Source: an uncultured Pseudomonadota bacterium (GTDB taxonomy: Bacteria > Pseudomonadota > Gammaproteobacteria > Burkholderiales > Rhodocyclaceae). From it: a stretch of 17,499 bases of DNA. Made by a program: the position numbers and the translations under genes. Location: contig CAMLHL010000059.1 in assembly GCA_946479855.1 (NCBI GenBank), positions 1-17,499 on the forward strand, given 5' to 3'. This document shows, in pieces, positions 16,880 to 17,499 of the stretch. Every line of letters begins with the position of its first letter. The first letter of the stretch is position 1. Under the pieces are notes generated by a model. That model saw only the letters and a program-made list of their open reading frames with translations, was not told the origin of the DNA and did no database searches.

Positions 16880-17394
16880 TCGTCATCGCGCTTTTCCTCG
16901 AATTCGCCCTGCTTTCCTGTGTGGCATTCGGCGGCGCCACGGCCCTGCTGCCGGAAATGCATCGTGTGGTTGTCGATAACTACCACTGGCTCGACGACAC
17001 CGCCTTCACGCATCTCTACGCCATTGCCCAGGCCGCGCCGGGGCCGAACGTACTGGTCGTCACACTGATCGGCTGGGAGGTCGCCGGCCTGCCCGGTGCG
17101 CTGGCTACGACACTCGCCATGTGCCTGCCGATGAGCATCCTGATCTACCTGCTGATCGACCGCTGGGAAAGTTTCTCCGGCCAGCGCTGGCAAAAGGCGA
17201 TCAGCATCGGCGTGGCCCCGCTGGCTGTCGGCCTGATTTTTTCCGGCGCCACGCTGATCGCGCAGGCCGCTGCTTTCGCTTGGGCGACCTGGCTGCTAGT
17301 TGCCGCGACGGTCGTCGCCAATCTGCGCTTGAAACTGCATCCGTTGTGGTTCATCGGCTTCGGCGCCGTACTCGGGCTGCTCAGCCTGGTCTGA
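16876..17394 (+). CDS. Chromate transporter, second (C-terminal-type) subunit of a split ChrA pair
   Basis: A 172-residue CHR-family membrane protein with about five hydrophobic segments. The conserved block is CVAFGGATALLPEMHRVVVD (about 15-34), followed by WLDDTAFTHLYAIAQAAPGPN (about 38-58) with the AQAAPGPN motif. The ATG overlaps the stop of the first subunit (ATGA), so the two are coupled, as expected for a heteromeric transporter. Together they correspond to the two halves of a full-length ChrA. No ChrB-type regulator is next to them in the window. Confidence 0.9.
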   Translation: MIVIALFLEFALLSCVAFGGATALLPEMHRVVVDNYHWLDDTAFTHLYAIAQAAPGPNVLVVTLIGWEVAGLPGALATTLAMCLPMSILIYLLIDRWESFSGQRWQKAISIGVAPLAVGLIFSGATLIAQAAAFAWATWLLVAATVVANLRLKLHPLWFIGFGAVLGLLSLV

Positions 17395-17499
17395 CTTTTA
17401 CCCAGTGGGGCAGTGGACCGAAGTCTTGGTCGCGAAGCGGTCGGAGTCCCCGATATTTCGTTGATGACGGAACAATCTGGAGACATCGCCTGTCATTTC
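17381..17499 (-). CDS. Possible 3' end of an unrecognised convergent gene, partial
   Basis: On the minus strand a frame open from the window edge ends in TGA at 17381-17383, giving 38 residues with the C-terminus DFGPLPHWVKVRPG. It would overlap the end of the second chromate-transporter gene by 14 bp in convergent orientation. I do not recognise the family. Another minus frame is also open across part of this stretch, so coding is not proven. The alternative is a simple intergenic region; no terminator hairpin is seen after the transporter gene. Confidence 0.2.
   Translation of the reverse strand, partial: NDRRCLQIVPSSTKYRGLRPLRDQDFGPLPHWVKVRPG

Overview
The window looks like the chromosome of a GC-rich betaproteobacterium, most likely of the Rhodocyclales (Dechloromonas/Azonexus-like). 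I infer this from the gene families and order (mlaFEDACB to ibaG-murA to a short-form hisG and hisD). No rRNA or other decisive taxonomic marker is present, so the placement is an inference. There is no CRISPR array, tRNA, rRNA, IS element or prophage. Genes are packed tightly and no gap exceeds about 220 bp.

Left block (1-7039, all minus strand, read right to left): a sigma-54 response regulator of PrsR/NtrC architecture, then an MshM/ExeA-type AAA ATPase with a C-terminal SPOR-like domain, an MshL-type lipoprotein secretin, an MshN-like TPR membrane protein, and an MshE/PilB-type motor ATPase cut by the left edge. Together these are the envelope and motor half of an MSHA-like type IV pilus (or a related type II secretion-like machine). 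The motor ATPase carries an almost perfect double c-di-GMP-binding MshEN motif.

Divergent promoter region (7040-7144): both flanking genes start with TTG. Two -10 elements face away from each other and lie so close that their -35 regions would overlap.

Middle block (7145-13813, plus strand): mlaF-E-D-A-C-B, the phospholipid transport system that maintains outer-membrane asymmetry; then an ABC-2 ATPase/permease pair; then ibaG (BolA family) and murA. Almost every junction is a 1-8 bp overlap or a gap of at most 10 bp, so this reads as one ten-gene envelope operon. MlaA, normally a lipoprotein, has no lipobox cysteine here.

Right block: a monocistronic cold-shock gene with a long leader and a strong terminator (13882-14288); hisG (short form, needing HisZ) and hisD; then a two-gene chromate-transporter pair coupled closely to hisD. 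The last about 105 bp may hold the 3' end of a convergent gene.

I see no clearly novel system. The observations most worth following are the c-di-GMP and sigma-54 regulated pilus module with a SPOR-fused ATPase, the face-to-face promoters, the lipobox-less MlaA and the exporter pair embedded between mlaB and ibaG.
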